Part shown: positions 18,654 to 28,213 of the stretch, in pieces | How positions within the stretch are numbered: the stretch's first letter is position 1 | Layout: each line of letters opens with the position of its first letter | Source of the DNA: Dehalogenimonas sp. THU2 | GTDB lineage: Bacteria > Chloroflexota > Dehalococcoidia > Dehalococcoidales > Dehalococcoidaceae | Direction of reading: 5' to 3' | Assembly (NCBI RefSeq): GCF_039749495.1 | Contig: NZ_JBDLLU010000014.1 | Span: 1 to 49,459, forward strand | Length of the DNA: 49,459 nt | Notes under the pieces: generated by a model | What the model saw: the letters and a program-made list of their open reading frames with translations, nothing else | Told to the model about the DNA's origin: nothing | Database searches by the model: none | Translations under genes and position numbers: made by a program

Positions 18654-21600
18654 TTAACCTTTCTCGGAAAATAACCCCATCGAGCAGATGATACGAGGCT
18701 CAGCCTCGACTTCTTCTTCGATTACGATGCTCAAGCGGTCTTCTGCGCGCAGGGCAATAACCAGTTCGGCCAGAGTATCGTCACCAATGCCGGACTTGAG
18801 CTGACGATTGAGCGTGTCGATGGCGGCTTGACGCAATGGATAGCGGTAAACATCATCGATAACCTTGTGCAACTCGTCGCGGTCGAACAGTGTTCCTTGA
18901 ACTTGAGCGGCGTAGCGTTTAAGGCGTTCGTAGGTGCGGAAGCGGGCACCCGAGGGACGTCCCAGCTGCCCACCTACCAGTTTTTCGTCGGCGCACACCT
19001 GTTTAACAGCTTCCTCAACCAGGTGATGATGGTACCCTCGGCGGGGTATGGCCGGTGTTTTCGGCTCGCAGCAAGCCGCATCGAGAATTCGCAACTGGGA
19101 CTGCGTGACGCTCTTGCCCTCTTTATCCACCCAGGCCAGAGAATCGTTGCCCTCCGCCGTTCGAACATATACCAGTACACCCTGCGGCAGTCCGGCTTTA
19201 CTCTCATGCCCGCGGGTGGAATAGACGACGTCAGACAGATCAGAGATGGTTTTCAGAAGTGATGGGTCGGTATCGACGGCGTTCTTCCATATCTGATAGG
19301 CGTAGGAGGACAGGTCTACCTCTGTATCAGTTTCACCGTCAAAAATACCGGCTCTCTCGTTATATAGATCCATGATAGGTTGTTTCCCGTCATCATCCTC
19401 AAAGAAAGATTCGTCGGTACCCACCACCTCGGCGTTTTCTTGCAGACGTTGCTTCACCCGGGCGCGGAGTTTGATGATGCGTTCTATGCCATCGGCAGGC
19501 AGGAAGGAGTAACATAAAATCCTTTCTGCTTTCTGTCCGATGCGATCCACGCGCCCGGCGCGCTGTACCAGCCGGATAATGGCCCAGGGCAAGTCGAAAT
19601 TGACCACGATATGCGCGTCCTGCAGGTTCTGGCCTTCGCTCAGGACATCAGTAGCTACCAATACGCGGATTTGCTGATCGGGAGGAAAGACGGCTGTCTT
19701 CTCGTTGCTCTCGGGGCTGAACCGCCAGGCATCCATGGTTGGATCTGCTGAATCCCCGGTCACGCCCTGGATTCCTTTGACCCCCAATTTTGCCATTTGC
19801 TCGGACAGGTAATTTACGGTATCTGCGAACTGGCTGAAAATCAAAACCTTGTTGTCCGGATGCTGCTCGTTGACCAACTTAATCAGTGCTTCTAGTTTTG
19901 AGTCTTTGCTGACATCCCAAATTCCGCAGAGTTTTAACACAGCGATGAGCGCCCTGGCATCGGCTTCAAGGTGAATGGCAAGGTCTTTTTTGAATATTGT
20001 GGATCGCAGCCATTTGAAGCGGTTCTTGCCTTGTCCCGCATAATATTGATAAGTTTTTGCCGCCTGGTTCAAAAAGTCCGCTTCGGTAGGAATGTGGTTG
20101 ATATCCAGATTCGAGGTATAGACTTCGTTTTCATCATTATCAAACATCACAGCCGTAGATTCGTCGGGATCGGCGTCGGACGTCCGCGTGTCCAGCAGTT
20201 CCGCGGCTTGCGCACCAAGAGGGATATCAAGACCGTTCCTGATTGCGAAGAGCACCACATAATTTCGCAGGATATGGCGATGGATGGACTGTAGGAACGC
20301 CGGACCGCCACTCTCCAGCCTTTTAAATAGGTTCACGCGGCAGAAGCCCATCAATCGTTTACCGCCGCGGGATAGATCTAGCAATATCTTGTTTTCGGCG
20401 GAGGTAGGTGGCGGGACGGGTTTTGGCACTACATACTCCCCCAAGCCGTAGCGGGGTAGGTTCAAGACGTTAATGATGTCGACGATCTTGCTCTGGTACA
20501 GACGCGCGTACTGGTCATGCGGGTCATCATCTCTTATTTTGAATTTGGCGGTTTTGGGTACCCTCATCGGAAAATATGATTTCGAACCATCCTCGAAAAG
20601 CAGATACTTTCTTCCAGTCTCATCCGGCTCCGCGTAATTGTCCTGAACGAAACTCCTGGTGCGACGCACCATATAAAGGCGCATAATGTCGCGCCAGTCA
20701 TCCGCCCAAACGCTATGCTCGAAAGCCGCCAGGGATCGCAAAGCACACTGGTGCTGGCGGATAAACTCGGTGTCACCTATCTCTTTTATCGCTCTCTCAG
20801 GTCTAATGCCAATATCTTTATCTTCAGCTAAAAACAGTCGCAACTGCGCGGAAAGATCCAGATAAGTCTTGTTATAGGGCGTGGCCGTAAGTAAGATGCA
20901 CTTGCTTTCGTTTTCCTGCACGTATTCCGAAATGGCACGATAGCGGCGGCCTTCTTGATTACGTAGGTTATGGCTCTCGTCGATAATCACCACACGGTGC
21001 CTTCGCAATGTGGGCAGTATCTGTATCACACGGCTCAACGAAACGACTTTCCCTATGATTCGATACCGATCGACATAGTCCTGCCACATCTTTACGAGGT
21101 TCTTGGGGCAAATAATCAGTGTCTCCAGCGACTGGTCGTCCTGGAAAATGCGCGCCAGTGCGGTTGCTACCAGTGTCTTCCCCAATCCGACGACGTCTCC
21201 TATAAGAACGCCGCCCCGTTTGTTGAGATGATGGGCGGCAATTTTTACAGCGGCCGTCTGGAACTCAAACAACCGGTCGCCGAAATCGGCCGGAATCTTA
21301 TACTCGGAAAGACCTGCGCGTGCCTCCCGGGAAAGATGGTAAGCCATTTTAAGATAGATGTGATAGGGGGGAGGCTGCTTTTCACGAGCCCAACTGGTAT
21401 CGATAATCTCGGCGAGCTCTGCAGAGATATCGAGACACCACCGGTCATTCCAGCGTTCGTTAAACCACTTTCCGAGCTTCTCGCATGCGTCCTGGTCGAG
21501 CACATCTACGTTCAATTCACCCTGTGTCGCCAGACCAGCGAAAGTGAGGTTGCTGCTGCCAACAAAACCGGCGCATGGGTTGTTCGGATCGGTCCTGTGA

Positions 21601-22031
21601 AGCAGGTAGAGTTTGGCGTGAAGCGACTGCTTCAAGTAAAGCTTGACGAAGACCTTGTTAGCCTTCAACTGGGCGCTGAGACGGCGTAATCCTGCTTCAT
21701 CATCGTTCGTCGGAGCCCCTATCAACAATTGGTCATGGAATTCTTGAGCCACCTGTTTTTTTAGCCTGAGTATCTCCTGCTGATCGGGCGTTCCACGCTG
21801 CGATAAGCCCATCAGCGAACGAAGCTGTTCTCGGGGCAAGGGTTGCATACCGATAAGCAGGCGGCAGCATGCCTCTTCACCGCCACACCACGGCTCGATG
21901 TATTGATCTATGTGTTTCCAACCGCGCAGATTGAAGTAACCGACGCAAAAATCTGCACGTTCGGAGACTTCAAGAGAATCGCGAAGAGCGCGGAGAAGTA
22001 CTAACTCAATATTGTCGAAAATCCTTGGCAT
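18654..22031 (-). CDS. PLD-nuclease/SNF2 helicase of the restriction-like system
   Basis: A 1125-aa protein. An N-terminal phospholipase-D-type nuclease domain has HAKLYLLHR and GSSNLTFAG (HxK...GSxN, near 135-165). A SNF2-type helicase follows, with GDVVGLGKT near 280, IIDESHNLR, and motif VI QRAGRVDRIGQ near 860. Helicases of this design translocate on DNA and may cut through the PLD domain, usually as a dimer. It is the first gene of a two-gene operon with the methylase and starts behind GGAGAG. The gene pair resembles part of DISARM, but no drmA or drmB is present, so I leave the system unnamed. Confidence 0.85.
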   Translation of the reverse strand: MPRIFDNIELVLLRALRDSLEVSERADFCVGYFNLRGWKHIDQYIEPWCGGEEACCRLLIGMQPLPREQLRSLMGLSQRGTPDQQEILRLKKQVAQEFHDQLLIGAPTNDDEAGLRRLSAQLKANKVFVKLYLKQSLHAKLYLLHRTDPNNPCAGFVGSSNLTFAGLATQGELNVDVLDQDACEKLGKWFNERWNDRWCLDISAELAEIIDTSWAREKQPPPYHIYLKMAYHLSREARAGLSEYKIPADFGDRLFEFQTAAVKIAAHHLNKRGGVLIGDVVGLGKTLVATALARIFQDDQSLETLIICPKNLVKMWQDYVDRYRIIGKVVSLSRVIQILPTLRRHRVVIIDESHNLRNQEGRRYRAISEYVQENESKCILLTATPYNKTYLDLSAQLRLFLAEDKDIGIRPERAIKEIGDTEFIRQHQCALRSLAAFEHSVWADDWRDIMRLYMVRRTRSFVQDNYAEPDETGRKYLLFEDGSKSYFPMRVPKTAKFKIRDDDPHDQYARLYQSKIVDIINVLNLPRYGLGEYVVPKPVPPPTSAENKILLDLSRGGKRLMGFCRVNLFKRLESGGPAFLQSIHRHILRNYVVLFAIRNGLDIPLGAQAAELLDTRTSDADPDESTAVMFDNDENEVYTSNLDINHIPTEADFLNQAAKTYQYYAGQGKNRFKWLRSTIFKKDLAIHLEADARALIAVLKLCGIWDVSKDSKLEALIKLVNEQHPDNKVLIFSQFADTVNYLSEQMAKLGVKGIQGVTGDSADPTMDAWRFSPESNEKTAVFPPDQQIRVLVATDVLSEGQNLQDAHIVVNFDLPWAIIRLVQRAGRVDRIGQKAERILCYSFLPADGIERIIKLRARVKQRLQENAEVVGTDESFFEDDDGKQPIMDLYNERAGIFDGETDTEVDLSSYAYQIWKNAVDTDPSLLKTISDLSDVVYSTRGHESKAGLPQGVLVYVRTAEGNDSLAWVDKEGKSVTQSQLRILDAACCEPKTPAIPRRGYHHHLVEEAVKQVCADEKLVGGQLGRPSGARFRTYERLKRYAAQVQGTLFDRDELHKVIDDVYRYPLRQAAIDTLNRQLKSGIGDDTLAELVIALRAEDRLSIVIEEEVEAEPRIICSMGLFSEKG

Positions 22032-22595
22032 ATAGCACTCTCTCCACGTAGGAATAATTTTGGAAATCCGCCACAGAAGCTAGACGTTTTTCGTTAGGGC
22101 ATATTACCATCAGAATGGATTTGTATCAATGTAATCCACCAGCATTTGGGCGGTATTGAATAAGATAGGTCATAGTGTCTGTGTTCCCATGGCTTATTGG
22201 TTCGTTATATTAAAAGCACATTAATGTAACATTAGAGCCCTAATGTTACATTTGGCAATCGTGAGCAAACGTGCCGAATACGGGTGCCCGGAGGGAGCAT
22301 CCCCGTTCCTGGACCAAAATTTTTTTAAATTTTGAAACAGTTGGCCTAAACCACTTAACTAATTACAGTGTATCGTGTTTGGTAGCTGATTCAGTTTTAT
22401 CACCGTGCGAAGTGATCCAAAACGGAATGCCTTTACGCCGTGTGTTTACGCCCTTATAATCAACTGGATAATAAAAGGGCTGGGTTTTTGCCTACTATTT
22501 CCATGGTTATACCGTCCAATACCCCCGCACTCACTAACAGGGGGTGGCAAACACCATATAGAAACCATAAGAACAACTCGTAAAAGGAGCTCGCT
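22032..22595. other. Intergenic region between cargo genes
   Basis: About 560 bp without a credible gene. It must contain the minus-strand promoter of the helicase operon and the promoter of the next gene. The one clear structure is the palindrome at 22225-22250. Confidence 0.6.
22225..22250. promoter_or_regulatory. 11-bp perfect inverted repeat, operator candidate
   Basis: TGTAACATTAG and CTAATGTTACA flank a 4-nt spacer. It lies between the divergent helicase operon and the AT-rich gene, with no T run, so an operator is more likely than a terminator. Confidence 0.45.
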
Positions 22596-23711
22596 GTGAT
22601 AGATTCCGCAAAGAATGGGTTTGATCCAATGTGGGATATTCCGATTACAGGCGGGCTCCGTTGCGTATCAGAGCTCCGTAAACATCTCTCTATCCAAGAA
22701 AAGGAATACCTTACTTTCGATAGTCGACTATCGAATGATTGCCGAAGTTATTTTCTTTACATCGCTCTAGATGAGGTTACGAAAGCATCCACACATCTAA
22801 TGCGTCTCCGGGAATTACTAGATCATGAGACTAAACCACCCCAGAAGAAATTGGTTTCTCGACTGGTGACTACTAGTGTCTTTGAAGAACAGCATATGCG
22901 TATCAGACGTCTACTTGAGCTATTAATAAATTTGGTTCTATTCTCTTCAACAAACGATCAAGCATATTATCGTCACTTATTATTACTTGAAGATTTGGCA
23001 CACAACTCAGGGATGGACAAAGACCTTTATGATTTTTGGGGACAATCTAGTCTCCGTATCCAAGACTATACAAAATCCCAAATCCAATGGATTCATGATG
23101 CGGAATCTAAGGTTGACTTGGTTTCTTGTTGGTATTTGAAAAACCAACGTCCGATTTTGCGTTCAACGGTTAAACAATTGGCTGCAGAAAATATTTTGAG
23201 TTCGTTTCGATCTCGTTTTAAACAAGCCCTTCTTTCTTTGACTAATACTGAACGAATTACCTGCGGTTATTCTTACTATTGGATATTTGGAACTTCAAGC
23301 GAAAACATACATTTCAGATCCAGCCGTTTGGATAATAACTTATCACTTGATGAATGGAGAATGCATATTCAAAGAATAGGACTTCTAATCTATTTGATAA
23401 TTGACCGATGTTATCAAATTATGGGTAAACCAGTCGCATCTCAATGCGAAGAGATTTCGAAAAGCTTAGAGAATGAGGCTAGGTCATCTTCGATCATTAG
23501 AGATAAGACCGTGGGAGTATATGAATTAGGAGATTTAGTTTTTGCATATGGAGAACGTTCTAAGATTATAGAAATTAAAAATTCTCCCTATGGGTATCGG
23601 ACATATAAAGTAAATTATCTCGACGATAAACAAAATAAGGTGAAAGAAGATTGGTGTCCTGCACCGTATATACAACCATATCAACCCATGAAAATAATCT
23701 TTAAAAAGTAA
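22596..23711 (+). CDS. Unrecognised AT-rich cargo gene
   Basis: A 371-aa protein with a GTG start behind AAAAGGAG. It is mostly helical, has no export signal or clear membrane segment, and shows no motif I can assign. The C-terminus (about 305-360: VYELGDLVFAYGERSKIIEI) looks like a small beta domain of Tudor or SH3 type. Base composition is far more AT-rich than the capsid genes, as in the neighbouring toxin-antitoxin block, so it is probably separately acquired cargo. A defence role is possible from position only. Confidence 0.7.
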   Translation: MIDSAKNGFDPMWDIPITGGLRCVSELRKHLSIQEKEYLTFDSRLSNDCRSYFLYIALDEVTKASTHLMRLRELLDHETKPPQKKLVSRLVTTSVFEEQHMRIRRLLELLINLVLFSSTNDQAYYRHLLLLEDLAHNSGMDKDLYDFWGQSSLRIQDYTKSQIQWIHDAESKVDLVSCWYLKNQRPILRSTVKQLAAENILSSFRSRFKQALLSLTNTERITCGYSYYWIFGTSSENIHFRSSRLDNNLSLDEWRMHIQRIGLLIYLIIDRCYQIMGKPVASQCEEISKSLENEARSSSIIRDKTVGVYELGDLVFAYGERSKIIEIKNSPYGYRTYKVNYLDDKQNKVKEDWCPAPYIQPYQPMKIIFKK

Positions 23712-23920
23712 CTTCTTGATGGTTATACGGCAGTAAAGAAACGGCCCCCTCAACTAACTGATAGCTACGCCCTATCGTCCAACACCCTTCTCCGCAGGCA
23801 GGTGCGATAATAATTGATGAATTCCTAGCGATACCACGTTTACCGACTTGTGACGCTAATCTCCCTTAGTTTTGGCTCGCAGTGTCTCAGAAAGTAGAAG
23901 CCCCGGGTGTCAGCGGCAGG

Positions 23921-24829
23921 TTAAAACAGCGTATAGGATGTGCCGATAATGGTAGGACCAGAAACACGGAAGCTGATCATGCTCTTATTGGTCAGAGGAT
24001 TGGCCGAGTTCTGGATATAGACTGGTGAGCCATCCGGAGCGGTGTAGGTTTGAGAAGGCGTGTTGATATCGACCCTGTAAGCGGTGCCATTAATTCTCCA
24101 CTCCTGGACTTTCCACTGCGCCAGACCATATCCGGTACCAAGCCCTGAGACCGTGGCTATTTCGCCGGCGGTATATAGCCGGTCGTTCTGCAGTATTAGC
24201 TGCCCTTGGAGTACAGAGACTTGATCTAGGGTGATCTTATACCCTGTCCCCGGGCCTACACCTCCACCGCCCTGTGATATTGCGGACATTGACAGATTTC
24301 GCACGGCATATTGCCCTGTGGCCTGCCCGAATATCTGTGGGTATTCCCGGGCCCGTATCTTGGCAGTGATGGTATGAGTCCCGACTGGTAAAGCCCCGAT
24401 GGGCACGCTTCGGTTGACTTGCTGCGTTGGGTCGTTCTCAAAACCCCAACCGACCAATGATGGAATAATAACTTCCCACCGTCTGCCGGTTTCGTCTAAT
24501 AATTCGACCTCGGCATACCAGCCTTGACCGAGGAATGGCCTTCCCTGGCGTTCTATAATAAATGCCAGGTTGACGGTTATGGTTGCATAGGGGTCGCTGA
24601 CGTTAATCTGAACAGCCTTTGTGGCCAGCGCAGCGTCAGCCGGGGCGATATCTCCCTCATCGACATCAGGCGGCGGATTGTTAGGTGAAGGCAAGTACTT
24701 CTTGATAACCAGATAGCCGCCGACAGCCAGCGCGCCAAGTAGCACCACAGTTATCCAGTCGGTACCACTGCCGGTATTGACGACTAAAGTCGACGGTTGA
24801 GTCTGCGCGGATGTTTTGGCTGTGGTCAT
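23921..24829 (-). CDS. Membrane-anchored beta-rich virion protein candidate
   Basis: A 302-aa protein. One transmembrane helix at about 25-42 (WITVVLLGALAVGGYLVI) is followed by a Pro/Asp linker and a long beta-rich domain with Gly-rich turns. It is the last gene of the leftward structural operon. In internal-membrane viruses such proteins form spikes, vertex supports or membrane pores. No sequence family is recognised. Its ATG overlaps the end of the upstream gene. Confidence 0.65.
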   Translation of the reverse strand: MTTAKTSAQTQPSTLVVNTGSGTDWITVVLLGALAVGGYLVIKKYLPSPNNPPPDVDEGDIAPADAALATKAVQINVSDPYATITVNLAFIIERQGRPFLGQGWYAEVELLDETGRRWEVIIPSLVGWGFENDPTQQVNRSVPIGALPVGTHTITAKIRAREYPQIFGQATGQYAVRNLSMSAISQGGGGVGPGTGYKITLDQVSVLQGQLILQNDRLYTAGEIATVSGLGTGYGLAQWKVQEWRINGTAYRVDINTPSQTYTAPDGSPVYIQNSANPLTNKSMISFRVSGPTIIGTSYTLF

Positions 24830-25473
24830 TTATCCGCTCTCCTCAGAGCGTATTCCTTAACAAGTACCGGCATGACCGGCATCTCGTAATATGGTTGCCA
24901 TGGCTCACCGAGATGCGCCGCGAATTTAGCTGTCCGCGCCCAGCAGTATTGGTACCGATTGACGATTCGGGGAAACCGCCCTAGCGTGACACGAGACAGT
25001 ACCGCCAACGGATAATCAAGTGCGTCATAACCATCGGCGCCGTATCTTCTGATAAAACGGTCGCATTCCGCCTGCTCCACTGGACGACTGATCCAATTAA
25101 TAACCCTCGGTCGCCGACCACCGCTTTTATAGATAGCCACGTCCAGCGGAATGCGCCGATCGCCGGTACAGCTGCCAAAACGAAGCCATAGCGTGCTGCC
25201 ATCAGCTTTCTGCCATGTTTCATTGGTACCATCAAGCACCTCATCCATGATCCAGCCATAAAACCTATCGTGACCAACGACCTGGGCGGTGTGCCACCAT
25301 CCCCACCACTCCTGCCAGTTATCACGCACCCATTCGTCTGGGTCAAAATGGCGGAAGCCTGGCGCCAAAACCCCGGCCAGCGGGCCCCGGCGCGGCCACA
25401 GCAGAATTGAGCCGAGGCGAATATTTTCCTGATTTTCAGGGCTTATTTTTGTCTGGGTAGTGTGATTCATCAT
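24826..25473 (-). CDS. Permuted papain-like (NlpC/P60, YiiX-type) hydrolase candidate
   Basis: A 215-aa protein. The layout fits a circularly permuted papain-like enzyme. An N-terminal GSILLWPRRG is followed by WWHTAQVVGHD (candidate catalytic His near 61). Later come GYDALDYPLAVLS and a C-terminal NRYQYCWARTAKF (candidate catalytic Cys, near 180). In a virion operon this would suit a cell-wall hydrolase for entry or exit. The assignment comes from motif order only. It overlaps the upstream zinc-finger gene by 38 bp. Confidence 0.5.
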   Translation of the reverse strand: MMNHTTQTKISPENQENIRLGSILLWPRRGPLAGVLAPGFRHFDPDEWVRDNWQEWWGWWHTAQVVGHDRFYGWIMDEVLDGTNETWQKADGSTLWLRFGSCTGDRRIPLDVAIYKSGGRRPRVINWISRPVEQAECDRFIRRYGADGYDALDYPLAVLSRVTLGRFPRIVNRYQYCWARTAKFAAHLGEPWQPYYEMPVMPVLVKEYALRRADK

Positions 25474-25717
25474 CCTCTCCGAAAAATCGGCTGTTTTCTG
25501 ACCCCTTCAGCGCAGATAGCCGTTTTCTTTCGCTTTCTGACAATGGAAAACCCCATTTGCCGTTTCTAAACTCCATACCCCGGTTTGTCATTTCAGAAGG
25601 TGTCATACACCCGCGAGAAAGCCAGCTTCTTTTGGCATCTTTAAATATTCGATGGGTATCGAAAGCTTTGACGCTACTGAAATCCAAACCGCATGCGATA
25701 CATTTATTCATCTTCAT
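25436..25717 (-). CDS. Small zinc-finger protein of the structural operon
   Basis: A 93-aa protein. CIACGLDFSSVKAFDTH gives C-x2-C-x12-H, with C37 (RGC) as a possible fourth ligand. The C-terminus is polar. The same spacing occurs in two other proteins of this element (36658-37530 and 38023-38232). It starts ATG after a GGAGG that is rather far (about 11 nt). The role is unknown. Confidence 0.6.
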   Translation of the reverse strand: MKMNKCIACGLDFSSVKAFDTHRIFKDAKRSWLSRGCMTPSEMTNRGMEFRNGKWGFPLSESERKRLSALKGSENSRFFGEDDESHYPDKNKP

Positions 25718-25738
25718 CTCGTTAAAGACCTCCGCGTA

Positions 25739-27076
25739 TTATCCCCACACCCAGTCATAGGCAGGGTCTAACCGCCACATTTTAAATTGTGCATCCCAAA
25801 CCCAGTCGACCCATACGCCTGCCAAATCAGCGTACACAGGTGCCGGTTTCGGTGTGGTCGGGCCGGCTGGTAAATCATCAAGCTCTTCGCGCCACATGTT
25901 GGCATAATCCAAATCCCATCGGTCTCCAGTCCAGTAGAACGGAATCACATCGTATCCGTTGTTGTTGTACGACCTATACGGTTCTGGTTGAGGCGGTATT
26001 ACCACTTCTTCCACCTCATACCATGCCGCGTTCCAGTTAAGTTTCCAGACTGAGCCATCCCAAGCGTAGGGCACAAACCACAAAGCACCTCCCTGCCAAT
26101 AGGTATAATGTGCCGGTTGAGGCGGTCTCGGGGGCGGATTTACCGGTGGTGGAGGCTCGATCGGATTCGGCTCAATCGGTGGGGCGACACCGCCTCCACC
26201 GCCTCTGGCACTGCTGAGAAGCGGGTTGTTGGTCATCAGCCATTCGGTGTAATACTGGCCGTTCCAATAATCGGTGTATCCGCCGTCAGGAGTCCGGTAG
26301 ACCGTATAATCAGGCCGGTTCAAAACCTGCCATTGATAGTAATCCATACCGCCCGGATTGGCCGACTTATAAGCGGCGTAACCGGAATCCTTGCCGGTGG
26401 CCAGCCAGTCGTAATAGTTACCAAAATTGCCGGCGCTGATCCACGCCTGGTATCCTGGGTTATCGATGGGGAAGTCATAGACGTTGGTGCCGTCAGGCAT
26501 ATAGTTGCCGGAATTATCGAAAGCGGCATCAGCGGTGCCGCCATAACCAAGCGCCTGCTGCCACAATCGCCAATCGGCACCGAAATAATCCTCGAAATCG
26601 CTGTCGTAAAGCTGGATAGCACCACCCTGTCCCCGGGTCCGGATTAGCTCCAGCGTGTAACCCAAATGCCAGCCTTTGGCCTTGGCGACATATTCCTCTT
26701 TCGAGATCCCGGTGGCTTGGACGTTCCTGATGTCGTACCAGGACTCCCAGGAGATGATGGGGCCAAACGGCTTTAGCGGCGACAACGGGTTGGCTGGCGA
26801 GCCGGCGGGTTGTGTCGGGTCAATTGGCCCTCCGGTAAAGTATGATAGCGGTCGCTCGCTTTCGGGCAGATTCAGGAAATATTCCTGTCTCTCCGCCCAT
26901 GTCGCAAATTCTTTAGGTGTGATACTGGAGCGGGTGCCGCCTTCGGTCTCGTCCCATCCTGGCGGATTAGAGCCGTCGCTTCCACCGCCAGGTGGCAGGG
27001 TGCCGGATTTATTCAGGTACAGGTAAGCCAGACCGAGCAGTCCGACACCGAGTAATACTTGCTCTGATTTAACCAT
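25739..27076 (-). CDS. Membrane-anchored Gly/Pro/Tyr-rich protein, spike or fibre candidate
   Basis: A 445-aa protein starting at 27076 (a longer frame exists, but the ATG at 27076 has GAGAGAGG before it and begins a transmembrane helix at about 6-21, LLGVGLLGLAYLYL). The outer part is rich in Gly, Pro, Tyr and Trp, with a PIEPNPIEPPPPVNPPPRPP linker near 300. The end has three similar Trp/Tyr segments (YWQGGALWFVPYAWDGSVWK, then FYWTGDRWDLDY, then VWDAQFKMWRLD). This suits a surface or fibre protein; the family is unknown. Confidence 0.65.
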   Translation of the reverse strand: MVKSEQVLLGVGLLGLAYLYLNKSGTLPPGGGSDGSNPPGWDETEGGTRSSITPKEFATWAERQEYFLNLPESERPLSYFTGGPIDPTQPAGSPANPLSPLKPFGPIISWESWYDIRNVQATGISKEEYVAKAKGWHLGYTLELIRTRGQGGAIQLYDSDFEDYFGADWRLWQQALGYGGTADAAFDNSGNYMPDGTNVYDFPIDNPGYQAWISAGNFGNYYDWLATGKDSGYAAYKSANPGGMDYYQWQVLNRPDYTVYRTPDGGYTDYWNGQYYTEWLMTNNPLLSSARGGGGGVAPPIEPNPIEPPPPVNPPPRPPQPAHYTYWQGGALWFVPYAWDGSVWKLNWNAAWYEVEEVVIPPQPEPYRSYNNNGYDVIPFYWTGDRWDLDYANMWREELDDLPAGPTTPKPAPVYADLAGVWVDWVWDAQFKMWRLDPAYDWVWG

Positions 27077-27389
27077 TTGATGTTGGCCTCTCTCTCTTCC
27101 GCAGGCTGACGACGGTCTCCAGTGTGCCGAGTCTGCCGGTAAGATCGTTGACCTTGGCATGAACCTCTTTGACCTCACCGTCGGTGCATTTCAGTCGCTC
27201 CCGAAGGTCGTGATAATCCTCTTTTTGCTCTTCCCGAAGGCGGGCGTTTTCGTGTTGCTGTTGTTTGAAGTTGATGGCCACGTCCCGGCGCACGACGTTA
27301 ATGAGAGCACTGATTCTCCAGACAGCGATCATTAGCCCGCCGAGGATCGACAGAGTGGACAGACCGATTTCAGGTGTGACTTCAAACAT
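27069..27389 (-). CDS. Membrane-anchored coiled-coil protein
   Basis: A 106-aa protein. An N-terminal membrane helix (about 9-30) is followed by a charged coiled coil at about 40-95. This layout resembles XhlA-type lysis or minor virion proteins. It starts behind AAGGAA and its end overlaps the next gene by 8 bp. Confidence 0.65.
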   Translation of the reverse strand: MFEVTPEIGLSTLSILGGLMIAVWRISALINVVRRDVAINFKQQQHENARLREEQKEDYHDLRERLKCTDGEVKEVHAKVNDLTGRLGTLETVVSLRKRERPTSNG

Positions 27390-27401
27390 CAGACGTTCCT
27401 T

Positions 27402-28184
27402 CTAGGCAGGATAGACAAGCTCGATGGTATAGGTAACCTTCAGCTGTCCGGTATCAGGAACAGCGACAACGGGGGAAAGAACATCACGACAAGCCATAAA
27501 GGTTTGAAGGCCGGCGCTGTTAAAATACCACTTATAAAGAATGCCCACTTCACCAATATTAATAGAGCCACCGGAGTTGTTATTGAAGAATCTGATTAAA
27601 GTGTTTGTTAGTGTTTTTGATGGAGCGTCATAGCTGAGGTCATGAAGATTTGAGGCCGTAACACTCATTTGACCCGCACTCGTACCATCATTAATTGGTG
27701 TTTCGAGATTGAATCCTTCAAAGCTTTCAGATGCGGTTCCAGCTCCAATAACAATACCTTTGTCAGTGCTTCCGCCAACACCTAAAAATCCAGCTTCAGT
27801 TCCAGTGACGTTGACGTTAACGCTCGGAGTGCTAGAAGAAGCTTTGTAGTATCCCGGGACAAAAGTGTTTCCCCATCCTGAACCATTTGGCCAGATGGTT
27901 CCGTTGGTGGATTTAAGAGAATTGACACCGGCTTCAAAAGTAGCACTAGAAGGGTTTATTCCATAGGCTGACATATTGGCAAAAAGGAAATTATAGGCGT
28001 TTCGGTTCCAACTATGGCTGCGTTGTTTCCGAGCTTTAAGAGTGTGACCGTTCCGGTCTGATACCTCTAGAGTGAGGAACGACCGGAATGTCGGGATTTT
28101 TAGTTCTTGGCCGAGGCGTTCAAGATTGCGGTACTTTCGCTCCAGCTTCGGGTCTTCCGTGTAAGGGATCAATTCACGAGTCAT
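27402..28184 (-). CDS. Beta-rich structural protein, receptor-binding candidate
   Basis: A 260-aa protein with no membrane segment. The N-terminal 60 residues are basic and helical. The remainder is rich in Ser, Thr, Gly and Asn with alternating hydrophobics, as in tail or vertex proteins (GYYKASSSTPSVNVNVTGTE, NNNSGGSINIGEVGILYKWY). It has a strong AAGGAG site. It is 17 bp from the next gene in a dense operon. Role inferred from composition and position. Confidence 0.6.
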   Translation of the reverse strand: MTRELIPYTEDPKLERKYRNLERLGQELKIPTFRSFLTLEVSDRNGHTLKARKQRSHSWNRNAYNFLFANMSAYGINPSSATFEAGVNSLKSTNGTIWPNGSGWGNTFVPGYYKASSSTPSVNVNVTGTEAGFLGVGGSTDKGIVIGAGTASESFEGFNLETPINDGTSAGQMSVTASNLHDLSYDAPSKTLTNTLIRFFNNNSGGSINIGEVGILYKWYFNSAGLQTFMACRDVLSPVVAVPDTGQLKVTYTIELVYPA

Positions 28185-28213
28185 GGTTTCTACTTCTCCT
28201 TATTGATTTTGCT

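Noticed and set aside
15336-22031. Calling the helicase-methylase pair DISARM or BREX
   Set aside because: No drmA, drmB, pglZ, brxC or similar genes are nearby; two genes are not enough to name the system.
22271-22459. 62-codon plus-strand frame in the intergenic region
   Set aside because: No ribosome site and no protein-like pattern.
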